From CALVGQ01 sp964369385 (GTDB lineage Bacteria; Bacillota_I; Bacilli_A; Erysipelotrichales; Erysipelotrichaceae), in contig CAYJEY010000025.1 in the NCBI GenBank assembly GCA_964369385.1, positions 1 through 23,395 on the forward strand: DNA of 23,395 nucleotides, given 5' to 3'. Below are positions 15,891-23,395 of this stretch, piece after piece. Position 1 is the stretch's first letter. Every line of letters begins with the position of its first letter. The position numbers and the translations under genes are program-made. Under the pieces are notes generated by a model. It ran no database searches and was not told where the DNA came from. It saw nothing but the letters and a program-made list of their open reading frames with translations.

Positions 15891-17549
15891 ATGTATAAAT
15901 GGATTAAAACTAGTGCTGTCCTTGTTGTTATTGTATCTCTTATATTTTTAGTGTTTAGTTCTATATATAATGTTTATTTCATACCTTCTACTCAAAATGA
16001 AGAATTAAAAGACTTCTCATCAGACTGGGTGATGAAAATCGATTCAAATATGAGCGAGGTTGATTTCCCACTTAATGTAAATAGCAAACCTAATCAAACA
16101 ATTACACTCACGAAAACTTTACCTGAGGATATCAATGATTTATCTACATTTCAATTTGAAGTGCAACGCCAGTTTGTTTCCATTTACATAGAAGATGAGC
16201 TACTTGAATCTGTTACGAGTGAAGATTTGGGACCAATTGGAAAATCGTTTGGTTCCTATTGGCTCTATATTCGATTAGATGAATCCTATGCTAATCAAGA
16301 AATACGCATCGTACTTGAAGATCCTTTTGCAGATACACATATTGGAACTTCCTATATTGGTTCTAAAAGTAGCGGACTACTTAATCTCTTTTATGGCAAC
16401 ATCTTTGCATTTCTTACCGCTTTCTTTATGATTTTCTTAGGAATTGCAGAGTTTATTATTTTTTTGGTACTTCGTTTATTCTTCAAAGAGAAATCAAAGT
16501 CAATGCTATATCTTAGTCTCTTTGTATTTTTTGCGGGATTGTGGTCAATGATGGAAGCAAGCATTCCTCAACTTCTATTCTCAAATCACTTTGCTATCAT
16601 TGCCACTACTTATATTTCACTTGAAATACTTCCTATCTTCTTTCTTCTATTCGTGCTTGAAACATACGAATTCAAAGAAAAACAATACTTGTATTTCTCA
16701 CTACTACTAAGTACTATCGTTGTATTTGTAAGTATTTTACTTCAACTGTATAATCTTGCTGATTTCCATCAAACTATCTTTTTATTTCATACGAGTATTG
16801 CAATTAATAGTGGAATTTTATTTATTCGTATTCACCGCGAGGTTAGTATCTATAAAAATAATCAGCTAAAATCATTTGCGTTTGGTATTGCAATTTTACT
16901 TGGATGTACCTTACTTGACCTAGTCACATTCTATACTAATCATACTTCAGATGCTGCCTTTTATTTCCGATTTGGCTTCATTATATTTACCACATCGTTA
17001 TTCGCAATTATCATTCAAAGATTTGTATCAGTCGCAAAAAGTAATTTAGAAATTGAACTGCTTGAAAAGGTAGCCTATATCGATGTCCCTACTGACTTAC
17101 TTAATCGCACATGTTTTGAGCGAGATATTCTTGAATATCGAACTGATGTTCGTAAACTACAAAATTTAAGTATTTTTGTTTTTGATTTAAACTACCTTAA
17201 GCGTACTAATGATACATTGGGTCATCACATTGGAGATAAACTGATTCAAAACGCTGCCTTTTGTTTAAAATCAGTTTTCAAAAAATATGGTTCAATTTAT
17301 CGAATAGGTGGAGATGAGTTTACACTTATTATGCAGGGAGTTTCTCATACAGAAGCTCAAAAGTGTTTGAATCAGCTTCAAGACTTAACAAAAAAAATAA
17401 GTGAAGAGACCAATATCAAAACAAGTCTTGCCACAGGTTTTGCCCAATTTGATGAAGCACTAGATACAAATTTTGATGATTTAATGATGCGTGCCGATTG
17501 TATTATGTATGACAACAAAGTAAGCATGAAAGCAAATTCAGATTATTAA
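15891..17549 (+). CDS. 7TM-sensor diguanylate cyclase (7TMR-DISM-like GGDEF)
   Basis: Predicted membrane diguanylate cyclase of 552 aa. An N-terminal TM anchor (about 7-29) is followed by an extracellular beta-rich domain (about 30-165) resembling 7TMR-DISM or carbohydrate-binding jelly-roll domains, then seven hydrophobic segments (about 165-385) and a GGDEF domain (about 395-545). The signature RIGGDEF (473-477) and DLNYLKRTND with its metal-binding Asp are intact, so cyclase activity is likely. The usual DxLTGLxNR entry reads DVPTDLLNR. No RxxD inhibitory site precedes the signature (the region reads KKYGSIY), so product feedback may be absent. AAGGAGG precedes the ATG. The gene is convergent with the EAL phosphodiesterase at 17638-18978. 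An extracellular small molecule, perhaps a sugar, is the probable input. Confidence 0.92.
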   Translation: MYKWIKTSAVLVVIVSLIFLVFSSIYNVYFIPSTQNEELKDFSSDWVMKIDSNMSEVDFPLNVNSKPNQTITLTKTLPEDINDLSTFQFEVQRQFVSIYIEDELLESVTSEDLGPIGKSFGSYWLYIRLDESYANQEIRIVLEDPFADTHIGTSYIGSKSSGLLNLFYGNIFAFLTAFFMIFLGIAEFIIFLVLRLFFKEKSKSMLYLSLFVFFAGLWSMMEASIPQLLFSNHFAIIATTYISLEILPIFFLLFVLETYEFKEKQYLYFSLLLSTIVVFVSILLQLYNLADFHQTIFLFHTSIAINSGILFIRIHREVSIYKNNQLKSFAFGIAILLGCTLLDLVTFYTNHTSDAAFYFRFGFIIFTTSLFAIIIQRFVSVAKSNLEIELLEKVAYIDVPTDLLNRTCFERDILEYRTDVRKLQNLSIFVFDLNYLKRTNDTLGHHIGDKLIQNAAFCLKSVFKKYGSIYRIGGDEFTLIMQGVSHTEAQKCLNQLQDLTKKISEETNIKTSLATGFAQFDEALDTNFDDLMMRADCIMYDNKVSMKANSDY

Positions 17550-17565
17550 AATGAAATATGATGTA

Positions 17566-17606
17566 ACTACCTGTTGAATATTCATTTATTCAGCAGGTAG
17601 TTTTTT
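17566..17606 (+). terminator. Terminator of the 7TM-sensor cyclase gene
   Basis: A 15-bp stem with one G-U pair, ACTACCTGTTGAATA (17566-17580) with TATTCAGCAGGTAGT (17587-17601), has a 6-nt loop and a run of six T on the plus strand. No T tract is present on the minus side, so it does not clearly end the convergent gene. Confidence 0.9.
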
Positions 17607-17637
17607 GTCGAACTTTGTCTATTCCCTGGAAAATAAG

Positions 17638-18978
17638 TCATCTTCTCAACAAGTATTCAATAAAATTGTCAACATTCATCGGCTTTGCAAAGTAAAAACC
17701 TTGGGCTACATCACATCCGACTGATTTGAGCCAAGCTACTTGCTGCGCACTTTCTACACCTTCACATACAATTTGCATACCAAGTTGCTTTGAAAGCAGA
17801 ATCATATTTTCAATAATAATCAGTCCCTTTTCGTTATCTTGTGTAAAATCAAGAAAAGCTTTATCTAGTTTGATTGTATCTACCTCAATTTGATTAAGTC
17901 GGGTAAGTGAAGATTCTCCTGCTCCAAAATCATCAATCGATACTGCTATGCCAAGTGAGCGTAATTGTTTTATTCTTTTGATCATTTGTTTTTGTTGATT
18001 AATAATACAAGTTTCGGTGATCTCAAGTTCAATCTTACTTGGTGCTATTTCATACTTCATCATATATTCAAGTATCTTTGCCTGATAGTCTGCATTGAGT
18101 AAAGAGACTCCTGACACATTAATACAAAGCCTCGGTAAATTGAATTCAGTACTAGTTTGAATTAACTTACAAACATATTCGAAAATATACAAGTCAAGAC
18201 GTATAATAAACTCATTCTCTTCAAATATTGGAATAAACTGATTTGGATGAATCAGACCAAACTCTTCACTTTGCCACCTTACTAGTGCTTCTGCCCCAAC
18301 TACACAATTATCTGTTAAAGATATCTTAGGTTGAAAATAAACGATGAATTCATTTTTTTTAATTGCCTTATCCATGCCTTGCAGTACTTTGATACGAAGT
18401 TTTGATTGCTCAGCCATTGTTTCTTCAAATACAATCATTGTTGTTTTGTGTACATGTTTTCCAAAGCTACGCGCAATGTTTGCTTGATTAACGAGTTCAC
18501 TTAAAGCTATATCTAAATCATCGATTGGTGCAATACCAATTGAAAGGCTAATTGGAAATGAATTTGCTACAGACTTAAGTAGTTCTGGCAATACATAAGT
18601 AGCAATTGTAGGTTCAATGAATGCTCTCTTTTTTCTTTTTATCAGTAAGTAAAATTCGTCACTCACCCCATGACTAATCACAGAATCACTACAGTAGAAA
18701 GCTTGTTGCAAGTAAATCCCTAATTTTTTGATGACATCATTTGTTGTTTCAAATTTATATTTTTCGTTTATTTCTTGTATGTTATCAATATCAATGCTAA
18801 TTAAATCATATTCTCTTTCTTGCGCTTGCTTTAAGACTGCTTGGGCAATAATTTGAAATTCTAAAATACTCATAAGATCCTCTAATTTCTTTTTTCGTCT
18901 GCATTTGATAAAAACAAGTATTGTGAGTATGAATATACAAAGCACGATGGTTTGATGATATAATTTCATGTATTCCAC
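17638..18978 (-). CDS. Membrane-anchored degenerate-GGDEF/EAL phosphodiesterase
   Basis: Predicted c-di-GMP phosphodiesterase of 446 aa. One N-terminal TM segment (about 8-25) ends in a basic cluster (KCRRKKK) marking the cytoplasmic side. The GGDEF domain (about 40-195) has HGVSDEF in place of GGDEF, so cyclase activity is doubtful. The EAL domain (about 205-440) is complete: EALVRW near 230, Asn in INVSG, Glu in EITET, IDDFGAGESS, Lys in KLDKAF, Glu in CEGVES and QGFYFAKP. There is no extracellular sensor domain. The start is GTG at 18978, preceded by GAGGTGG at good spacing; the in-frame ATG at 18969 is 13 nt from that site. No clean promoter was seen in the gap to the divergent MarR gene. 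Confidence 0.92.
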   Translation of the reverse strand: MEYMKLYHQTIVLCIFILTILVFIKCRRKKKLEDLMSILEFQIIAQAVLKQAQEREYDLISIDIDNIQEINEKYKFETTNDVIKKLGIYLQQAFYCSDSVISHGVSDEFYLLIKRKKRAFIEPTIATYVLPELLKSVANSFPISLSIGIAPIDDLDIALSELVNQANIARSFGKHVHKTTMIVFEETMAEQSKLRIKVLQGMDKAIKKNEFIVYFQPKISLTDNCVVGAEALVRWQSEEFGLIHPNQFIPIFEENEFIIRLDLYIFEYVCKLIQTSTEFNLPRLCINVSGVSLLNADYQAKILEYMMKYEIAPSKIELEITETCIINQQKQMIKRIKQLRSLGIAVSIDDFGAGESSLTRLNQIEVDTIKLDKAFLDFTQDNEKGLIIIENMILLSKQLGMQIVCEGVESAQQVAWLKSVGCDVAQGFYFAKPMNVDNFIEYLLRR

Positions 18979-19057
18979 ATGACCACCTCAATTCACTCTT
19001 ATTACATTTTATGGCAACTCGAAACAATGAATTGTACACTCAACCTAAATAACAAGC

Positions 19058-19089
19058 ATTATATAGTTTCAATATTGAAACTATATAAT
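19058..19089. promoter_or_regulatory. 32-bp perfect palindrome, MarR operator 1
   Basis: Each half reads ATTATATAGTTTCAAT and the other half is its exact complement. It covers the -35 box of the MarR promoter. The core ATAGTTTCA/TGAAACTAT recurs in the second operator. Such sites are usual for MarR autorepression. Confidence 0.85.
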
Positions 19090-19103
19090 TTTTATGATAT
19101 AAT
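19075..19103 (+). promoter_or_regulatory. Promoter of the marR-uvrA2 operon
   Basis: TTGAAA (19075-19080), a 17-bp spacer and a perfect TATAAT (19098-19103) with an extended TGA in front (19095-19097). It is among the best promoters in the window, as expected for one held down by a repressor. Confidence 0.85.
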
Positions 19104-19120
19104 TTCAAAACTGAAACTAT
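19099..19120. promoter_or_regulatory. Imperfect palindrome, MarR operator 2
   Basis: ATAATTTCA and TGAAACTAT flank a 4-bp centre and match the core of operator 1 with one change. The centres of the two sites are 36 bp apart. This one covers the -10 box and start site. Confidence 0.75.
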
Positions 19121-19134
19121 ATTGGAGGTATACT

Positions 19135-19566
19135 ATGAAAGAAGCTTATTTTAAATTTATGAGTGCAATTGATATTGATTGCTATAAAAGTATTCGTGAC
19201 AGTAGCATTGGAAGTACATTGCCTTATTCAGATGTGCTTCAACTCTTTATCATTAACCATAAAAAAAACATGACTATTAGTGAATTAGCAGAGCGTTTAA
19301 ACCTTTCTCGTCCTGCCACAACACAAAAAGTAAACGAACTCTTAAACAAAGGATTAATTACAAAAACACAAGCTTCTCATGACAAACGTGTTACTTATCT
19401 AAGTTTATCTGATGACTTAATTGAAAGTAGTCAAGATAGTCGCTCTGCTACTTTAATTGATGCAGTTGATCAACATTTCTCTCACGAAAAAAAAGAAGTG
19501 TTTGCTGAAATACTAGACTTTATGAGTGAATACTTAATGAAAGAGGTGAGTTCCAATGAAAAGTGA
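19135..19566 (+). CDS. MarR-family transcriptional repressor
   Basis: Winged-helix regulator of 143 aa. The DNA-binding region (about 45-92) contains MTISELAERLNLSRPATTQKVNELLNKGLI and the wing motif DKRVTYLSL; the rest would form the helical dimer interface. The ATG at 19135 is chosen because GGAGG lies just upstream; the frame stays open back to 18979, but that stretch is the operator and promoter. Its last codons overlap the start of the UvrA-type gene by 11 bp, so the two are co-transcribed. It probably represses both genes through the paired operators and is released by a small ligand, perhaps a DNA-binding drug; the ligand is inference. Confidence 0.92.
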   Translation: MKEAYFKFMSAIDIDCYKSIRDSSIGSTLPYSDVLQLFIINHKKNMTISELAERLNLSRPATTQKVNELLNKGLITKTQASHDKRVTYLSLSDDLIESSQDSRSATLIDAVDQHFSHEKKEVFAEILDFMSEYLMKEVSSNEK

Positions 19567-22015
19567 AATAATTAAAATTGTAGGTGCACGCGAAAACAAT
19601 CTTAAAAATATTACTGTAGAAATTCCCAAATATCAATTGATTGCCTTCACTGGAGTATCTGGTAGTGGTAAATCCAGTTTTGCCATGGATATCCTACAAA
19701 AAGAATGCCAAAGACAGTATTTAGAGTCTATGGGAATGGTAACAGATGGCTTAAACAAACCACTTGTAGAAACTATTACAGGCTTATCTCCATCAATTTC
19801 AATTGGGCAAAGAACTCTCTCTAACAATCCACGATCTACCGTAGGTACTTATACAGAGATTTTAACTTACCTTCGTATTTTATACGCGAAACTTGCCACA
19901 AGAAGCTGTCCTCATTGTCAAAATAAGATTCCTGCTAGTTTTGATAATGTAGAGGAAATTGATCACACTGATGTCATTTGCACCAAGTGTCTTACTAAAC
20001 TAAGTCCACTTACTATGGCAAGCTTCTCTTTCAACAAACCAGAGGGTGCTTGCAAAAAGTGCAAAGGGATTGGAAGCATCAAAGATGTAGATTACTCTAA
20101 AATTATTGATGAGTCTTTAACAATAAAAGAAGGTGCAATTAAAATATGGGGAAATGAAGTTTTCTGGGAGCATTACTCAAATGTACATGAAGCATGCGGC
20201 AAGCACTATGGTTTTAACTTTGATGTATCTAAACCAATTTCTCAATACAATGAACTTGAACGTTTAGTACTCATGGAGGGGGTTGACTCTATAAAGTTTA
20301 AAAAACTCTTTCCAAATAGTAAAAAACCAAGGCGAGTGATGGATGGTTATGTAGAAGGACTTCAAACCTTTGTCAATAAAAAGGTCATTGAATCAGCGAC
20401 AAAGAAAGTCGCCAATACAACAATTGCTGAAGCAATCATTTCAAAGCCATGTGATGAATGTCACGGTTCAAGACTAGATTTTGATGGTAGAACTGCAACT
20501 ATCGAAACTTTGACAATTAGTGATGTGAGTACACTAACGATGCATTCTTTATTAGACTTCATTAACACTATGAATGAAAAATTATCTTCAAGTGCACAAA
20601 ATATTGCCAGTATTATCATCATCGATATACTTAAGCGTATTCATGGAATCATAAAGATTGGACTTGATTACTTATCAATAGATCGACCTATCTCCACTCT
20701 GTCAGGGGGAGAAAGTCAAAGACTACGTCTCACAAGTATCTTAGAAAGCGCTCTTACAGGCGTTCTTTATATCTTAGACGAGCCGACAACAGGACTACAC
20801 CCTAAAGATACTCAACGTCTATTAAGTGCCATTAAAAGGCTTAGAGATCTTGGTAATACAGTCATTGTAATTGAACATGATATGAGCTTTGTCTGGGAAT
20901 GCGATCATGTAATCGACTTTGGTATTGGTGCAGGAGAGCATGGGGGTCAAATTGTAGCCCAAGGAACTCCTCAACAAATCTTGAATAGCTCCATTTCAAA
21001 GACTGCAAAATATTTAAAACCAACCCCTATTACTTTAAATCACCCCAATACTAGCCCAACTCAGTTCATTGAAATTACACAGGCAAATGCTCATAATTTA
21101 AAAAATATTTCTCTTAAAATACCATTATCTCAATTCGTAAGCTTTGCAGGTGTTTCAGGAAGTGGAAAAAGTTCTCTTGTGTTCGATGTAATTGAGAAAA
21201 ATAGTCATGCCGCAAAAATTAGTGGACTTGAGCACTTATCTCAAATCATCAAGATTGATCAGGCTCCTATTGGTAGACAGAGTCGCAGTAATATTGCCAC
21301 ATACAGTGAAGTCTTTTCACTCATTCGTGAACTCTTTGCAAGTCAAGAAAGTTCAAAACATTTAAAACTAAAAGCTTCTGATTTTTCATTTAACGTTCGA
21401 GGTGGACGTTGTGAAAAATGTGAAGGTATGGGTGTCATTGCCCTAGATATGCAGTTTCTAGACGACGTTGAAGTAATCTGTCCAGTATGTAATGGTCACC
21501 GTTTTTCCAAAAAGATTTTATCCGTTGAATATAATGGGAAAAACATTTCAGATGTATTAAACGCAACCGTGTTAGAATGCATCACATTCTTTAATAATCA
21601 AGTAGAGATAATAAAAAAACTCTCCATGCTTGAAGAAGTCGGACTTGCATATTTAAAACTTGGGCAATCAACTTCCACGCTCTCTGGTGGTGAATGCCAA
21701 CGCTTAAAACTCTCAAAGGAACTTTCAAAAGGAAAAAATGGGCATATTCTTTATCTTTTGGATGAACCGACAACTGGACTTCATCCTTCTGATAGTGAAA
21801 AACTCATTGTTTTGCTAAAAAAATTAGTCAATCAAAACAATTCTGTCTTTGTGATTGAACATGCCATTGATGTCTTAGCTCAAAGTGATTACATTATTGA
21901 GCTTGGTCCACAAGGAGGAGACCATGGCGGGCAAATTATTGCAACTGGAACTCCTTTGCAACTTTCTTTAAACCCAAACAGTATTAGTGCAAAATACTTA
22001 AAACCAGTAGTCTAG
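19556..22015 (+). CDS. Short UvrA-type ABC ATPase (UvrA2-like)
   Basis: UvrA paralogue of 819 aa, shorter than the roughly 940 aa of housekeeping UvrA, mainly through a reduced region after the first Walker A. Two ABC modules are complete: Walker A GVSGSGKSS (33-41 and about 532-540), signatures LSGGESQ (about 382) and LSGGECQ, Walker B LYILDEPTTGLHP (D408-E409) and LYLLDEPTTGLHP. Zinc-binding CxxC pairs appear as CPHC (118-121), CTKC, CKKC, CDEC, CEKC and CPVC. AGAGGTGA lies upstream of the ATG, inside marR. Related short UvrA proteins (e.g. DrrC of Streptomyces) give resistance to DNA-intercalating drugs, and coupling to a MarR repressor fits that. It is probably not the general excision-repair UvrA; no uvrB is nearby. 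Confidence 0.92.
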   Translation: MKSEIIKIVGARENNLKNITVEIPKYQLIAFTGVSGSGKSSFAMDILQKECQRQYLESMGMVTDGLNKPLVETITGLSPSISIGQRTLSNNPRSTVGTYTEILTYLRILYAKLATRSCPHCQNKIPASFDNVEEIDHTDVICTKCLTKLSPLTMASFSFNKPEGACKKCKGIGSIKDVDYSKIIDESLTIKEGAIKIWGNEVFWEHYSNVHEACGKHYGFNFDVSKPISQYNELERLVLMEGVDSIKFKKLFPNSKKPRRVMDGYVEGLQTFVNKKVIESATKKVANTTIAEAIISKPCDECHGSRLDFDGRTATIETLTISDVSTLTMHSLLDFINTMNEKLSSSAQNIASIIIIDILKRIHGIIKIGLDYLSIDRPISTLSGGESQRLRLTSILESALTGVLYILDEPTTGLHPKDTQRLLSAIKRLRDLGNTVIVIEHDMSFVWECDHVIDFGIGAGEHGGQIVAQGTPQQILNSSISKTAKYLKPTPITLNHPNTSPTQFIEITQANAHNLKNISLKIPLSQFVSFAGVSGSGKSSLVFDVIEKNSHAAKISGLEHLSQIIKIDQAPIGRQSRSNIATYSEVFSLIRELFASQESSKHLKLKASDFSFNVRGGRCEKCEGMGVIALDMQFLDDVEVICPVCNGHRFSKKILSVEYNGKNISDVLNATVLECITFFNNQVEIIKKLSMLEEVGLAYLKLGQSTSTLSGGECQRLKLSKELSKGKNGHILYLLDEPTTGLHPSDSEKLIVLLKKLVNQNNSVFVIEHAIDVLAQSDYIIELGPQGGDHGGQIIATGTPLQLSLNPNSISAKYLKPVV

Positions 22016-22030
22016 TCTAGACTACTGGTT
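22002..22030. terminator. Bidirectional terminator with embedded stop codon
   Basis: Two 14-bp arms (AACCAGTAGTCTAG and its exact complement) are separated by a single base. In RNA the ten outer pairs would form with a 9-nt loop. CTTTT follows on the plus side and a U-rich stretch on the minus side. The TAG stop of the UvrA-type gene lies inside, and the lipoprotein gene ends 4 bp away. Confidence 0.85.
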
Positions 22031-22033
22031 CTT

Positions 22034-23149
22034 TTAGTATTGAACGGCAACTATTTCTGTATCACTTACTTGTACATAGACATAATTTTCACTTACTGAG
22101 ACAATATGAGCAGAAAGTTGATTAATTGAGTAAATTAAATTCTCTGATTCATCATTTATCACGTACAGTTGACTTTCTTCTTCCGTTCTTATCATATAAA
22201 AATAGTTTTCATAGTCATACGTAGCATGTTTTGTGAAATCATACGCTGACCGCTCTAACGCTTGATGTGTCGTTAAATCAATATCAGTAATCGTGTCAAA
22301 ACCTCTTGCATAGATTGTATCATCATCAATGTAGTCTACTTCGGCAATCATGGCAGAAAAAACATCTTGATGCCAATGACTCTCACCCGAGGCAATATCG
22401 TATGTTAGTATTGCAATATTTCCACTCTGAGCAAATGGATAGACAACTGTTGCAACAAGTGTTCCACCATTATTCATTAATCTTAAATCATCAAAATAAG
22501 CCCCTTTAGAGTCATCAATCACCTCAAGATTGAGCTCATCATAAATCAATGATGAGGAGATACTAAAGGATTGGTTTGAATTCCCCTCTAAAGGATATCC
22601 ATAAATTCCATTCTCATTTGATATGACCCACCAAGCTCGATTTGGTTCACTTTCTTGTAATTCCGGAGTACCATCAAAAGAGTTGTAAAGGACACCTTCA
22701 AGCTCGCTAGCTAAATTCTCTGAATAGGATTCAAACAAGACAAGGTATCCATCACTTGTTAAATCAAAATACACCAATACTTGGTTATCAATAGAATACT
22801 TAAATAAATTGTCATATACACGATGATATATCTCTGGTACTGTGTCCTCAACCGGATGATTTATAGAACCTTCTACCTCACCCGTTGTTTTATTATATAG
22901 GGCAACCCATAGTTTTTGATCACTTCCAGTATTTACCCCCATAGACTTATCTTCATCCAAATACATAGTATAAATATAGTTATCAACTTCAAACACATCG
23001 AGCAATTCTCCACTAAAATCAAGTGTAATTTGTTTATCCAGCACTTCCTCGCTGAGTACTTCTTCTACTTGTTCAGATTCTTCAAGTTTTTGTGCTGTAC
23101 ATGCACTAATGTACAATAAGAGTGCGCATATCATGATTATCTTTTTCAT
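22034..23149 (-). CDS. Lipoprotein of unknown function, possibly beta-propeller
   Basis: Secreted lipoprotein of 371 aa. A signal peptide, MKKIIMICALLLYISAC, ends in a lipobox with Cys17 as the lipid-bearing residue. An acidic linker (EESEQVEEVLSEEVLD) follows. The mature part is rich in short beta-strand-like segments with recurring patterns of the type ALYNKTTGEV, LTYDIASGES and ITDIDLTTHQ, suggesting a PQQ/WD-like propeller; no family is recognised. The ATG at 23149 follows AGAGGT at 6 nt spacing; an in-frame ATG at 23164 has no site. It is convergent with the UvrA-type gene and has its own promoter. It could bind a ligand or partner at the cell surface; nothing in the context gives a function. 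Confidence 0.85.
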   Translation of the reverse strand: MKKIIMICALLLYISACTAQKLEESEQVEEVLSEEVLDKQITLDFSGELLDVFEVDNYIYTMYLDEDKSMGVNTGSDQKLWVALYNKTTGEVEGSINHPVEDTVPEIYHRVYDNLFKYSIDNQVLVYFDLTSDGYLVLFESYSENLASELEGVLYNSFDGTPELQESEPNRAWWVISNENGIYGYPLEGNSNQSFSISSSLIYDELNLEVIDDSKGAYFDDLRLMNNGGTLVATVVYPFAQSGNIAILTYDIASGESHWHQDVFSAMIAEVDYIDDDTIYARGFDTITDIDLTTHQALERSAYDFTKHATYDYENYFYMIRTEEESQLYVINDESENLIYSINQLSAHIVSVSENYVYVQVSDTEIVAVQY

Positions 23150-23183
23150 AATTCTACCTCTCATATATCGTGTCTATATTTAA

Positions 23184-23212
23184 ATACTACACTTTAAAAA
23201 GTGAAAAGGCAA
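23184..23212 (-). promoter_or_regulatory. Probable promoter of the lipoprotein gene
   Basis: On the minus strand TTGCCT (23207-23212) and TAGTAT (23184-23189) are 17 bp apart, each with four of six consensus bases. The -35 box lies within the terminator hairpin of the preceding gene. Confidence 0.45.
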
Positions 23213-23238
23213 GTACATGAACTTTTCACCTTTTCACT
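23195..23238 (-). terminator. Terminator of the zinc-ribbon protein gene
   Basis: On the minus strand AGTGAAAAGG (complement of 23229-23238) pairs with CCTTTTCACT (complement of 23200-23209), followed by TTTT. The 19-nt loop holds a further partial repeat (GTGAAAAG) that allows an alternative shorter hairpin with a 13-nt loop. Confidence 0.65.
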
Positions 23239-23241
23239 ATT

Positions 23242-23395
23242 TTATCTCATTTGGTTTCCACAGTATGGGCATCTTCCATTTGCATCCGGTTGCACCTCAG
23301 CATGACATCCTGAACAGCTGGTTGCAACTTGATCAACATATTGACCTGTCCCAGGTTGTTGTTGATACATTCCTGGTTGCTGTTGTTGATACATC
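23242..23395 (-). CDS. C-terminal part of a zinc-ribbon protein with Q/P/G repeats
   Basis: The minus strand is open from the window edge to a TAA at 23242-23244, giving at least 50 residues. The first part repeats MYQQQQPG and MYQQQPG, a low-complexity Tyr/Gln/Pro/Gly linker. It is followed by a C-terminal zinc ribbon with two CxxC knuckles, SCSGCHAEV and RCPYCGNQM, ending MR. This layout (disordered linker then terminal zinc ribbon) is common in Bacillota membrane- or stress-associated proteins such as SPFH-domain proteins, but the diagnostic N-terminal part is outside the window. An ATG at the edge is probably an internal Met of the repeat. A terminator follows the stop. Confidence 0.75.
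   Translation of the reverse strand, partial: MYQQQQPGMYQQQPGTGQYVDQVATSCSGCHAEVQPDANGRCPYCGNQMR

Noticed and set aside
18979..19134. Open frame extending MarR by 52 residues at the N-terminus
   Set aside because: It covers the promoter and both operators; the ATG at 19135 has a strong GGAGG and gives the normal MarR length.
19556..22015. Housekeeping excision-repair UvrA
   Set aside because: Too short, controlled by MarR, and no uvrB alongside; the UvrA2-like class fits better.
1..23395. Mobile element, CRISPR array, tRNA or rRNA
   Set aside because: No transposase or integrase, no terminal repeats, no regularly spaced repeat array and no RNA-gene signatures were seen.

Overview
The window looks like chromosomal DNA of a low-GC Gram-positive bacterium (Bacillota). 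The sequence is strongly AT-rich, Shine-Dalgarno sites are purine-rich and strong (GGAGG type), promoters are sigma-A-like with 17-18 bp spacers, terminators are intrinsic hairpins with T tracts, and there is a lipobox lipoprotein, a mannose-family PTS operon and a PRD regulator. TGA is used as a stop, so the code is standard. I cannot place it to genus; an Erysipelotrichia-like or related host is a guess from general style.

Layout. 1-107: tail of an unknown gene and its terminator. 338-5237: first cyclic-di-GMP cluster: a Cache-sensor GGDEF/EAL protein (+), a soluble EAL protein (-) convergent with it, and a six-TM diguanylate cyclase (-). 5339-12299: a sugar-utilisation locus on the minus strand, read as SIS-domain sugar-phosphate enzyme, PTS IIA, IIB, IIC, IID, then an internal terminator, then a PRD regulator, a second divergent IIB and a ROK fructokinase. 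12298-15774: a two-gene unit of a PLD-nuclease/SF2-helicase/DUF3427-like protein translationally coupled to a Nudix hydrolase. 15791-18978: second c-di-GMP cluster, a 7TM-sensor diguanylate cyclase (+) convergent with a membrane-anchored EAL phosphodiesterase (-). 19058-22030: a MarR repressor with two palindromic operators and an overlapping short UvrA-type ABC ATPase. 22034-23395: a lipoprotein of unknown function and the C-terminus of a zinc-ribbon protein with Q/P/G-rich repeats.

How the genes work together. Five c-di-GMP turnover proteins lie in one window: two cyclases with intact GG(D/E)EF signatures but no RxxD inhibitory site, and three phosphodiesterases with intact EAL catalytic residues and degenerate GGDEF domains. 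Most carry different sensor or membrane modules, suggesting local control by several extracellular cues. The PTS locus would import and phosphorylate a sugar or glycated amine, with the SIS enzyme acting on the phosphorylated product and the ROK kinase on free fructose or mannose. The helicase/Nudix pair and the MarR/UvrA pair are accessory modules with DNA-protection character. No rRNA, tRNA, IS element, CRISPR array or recognisable riboswitch was seen.
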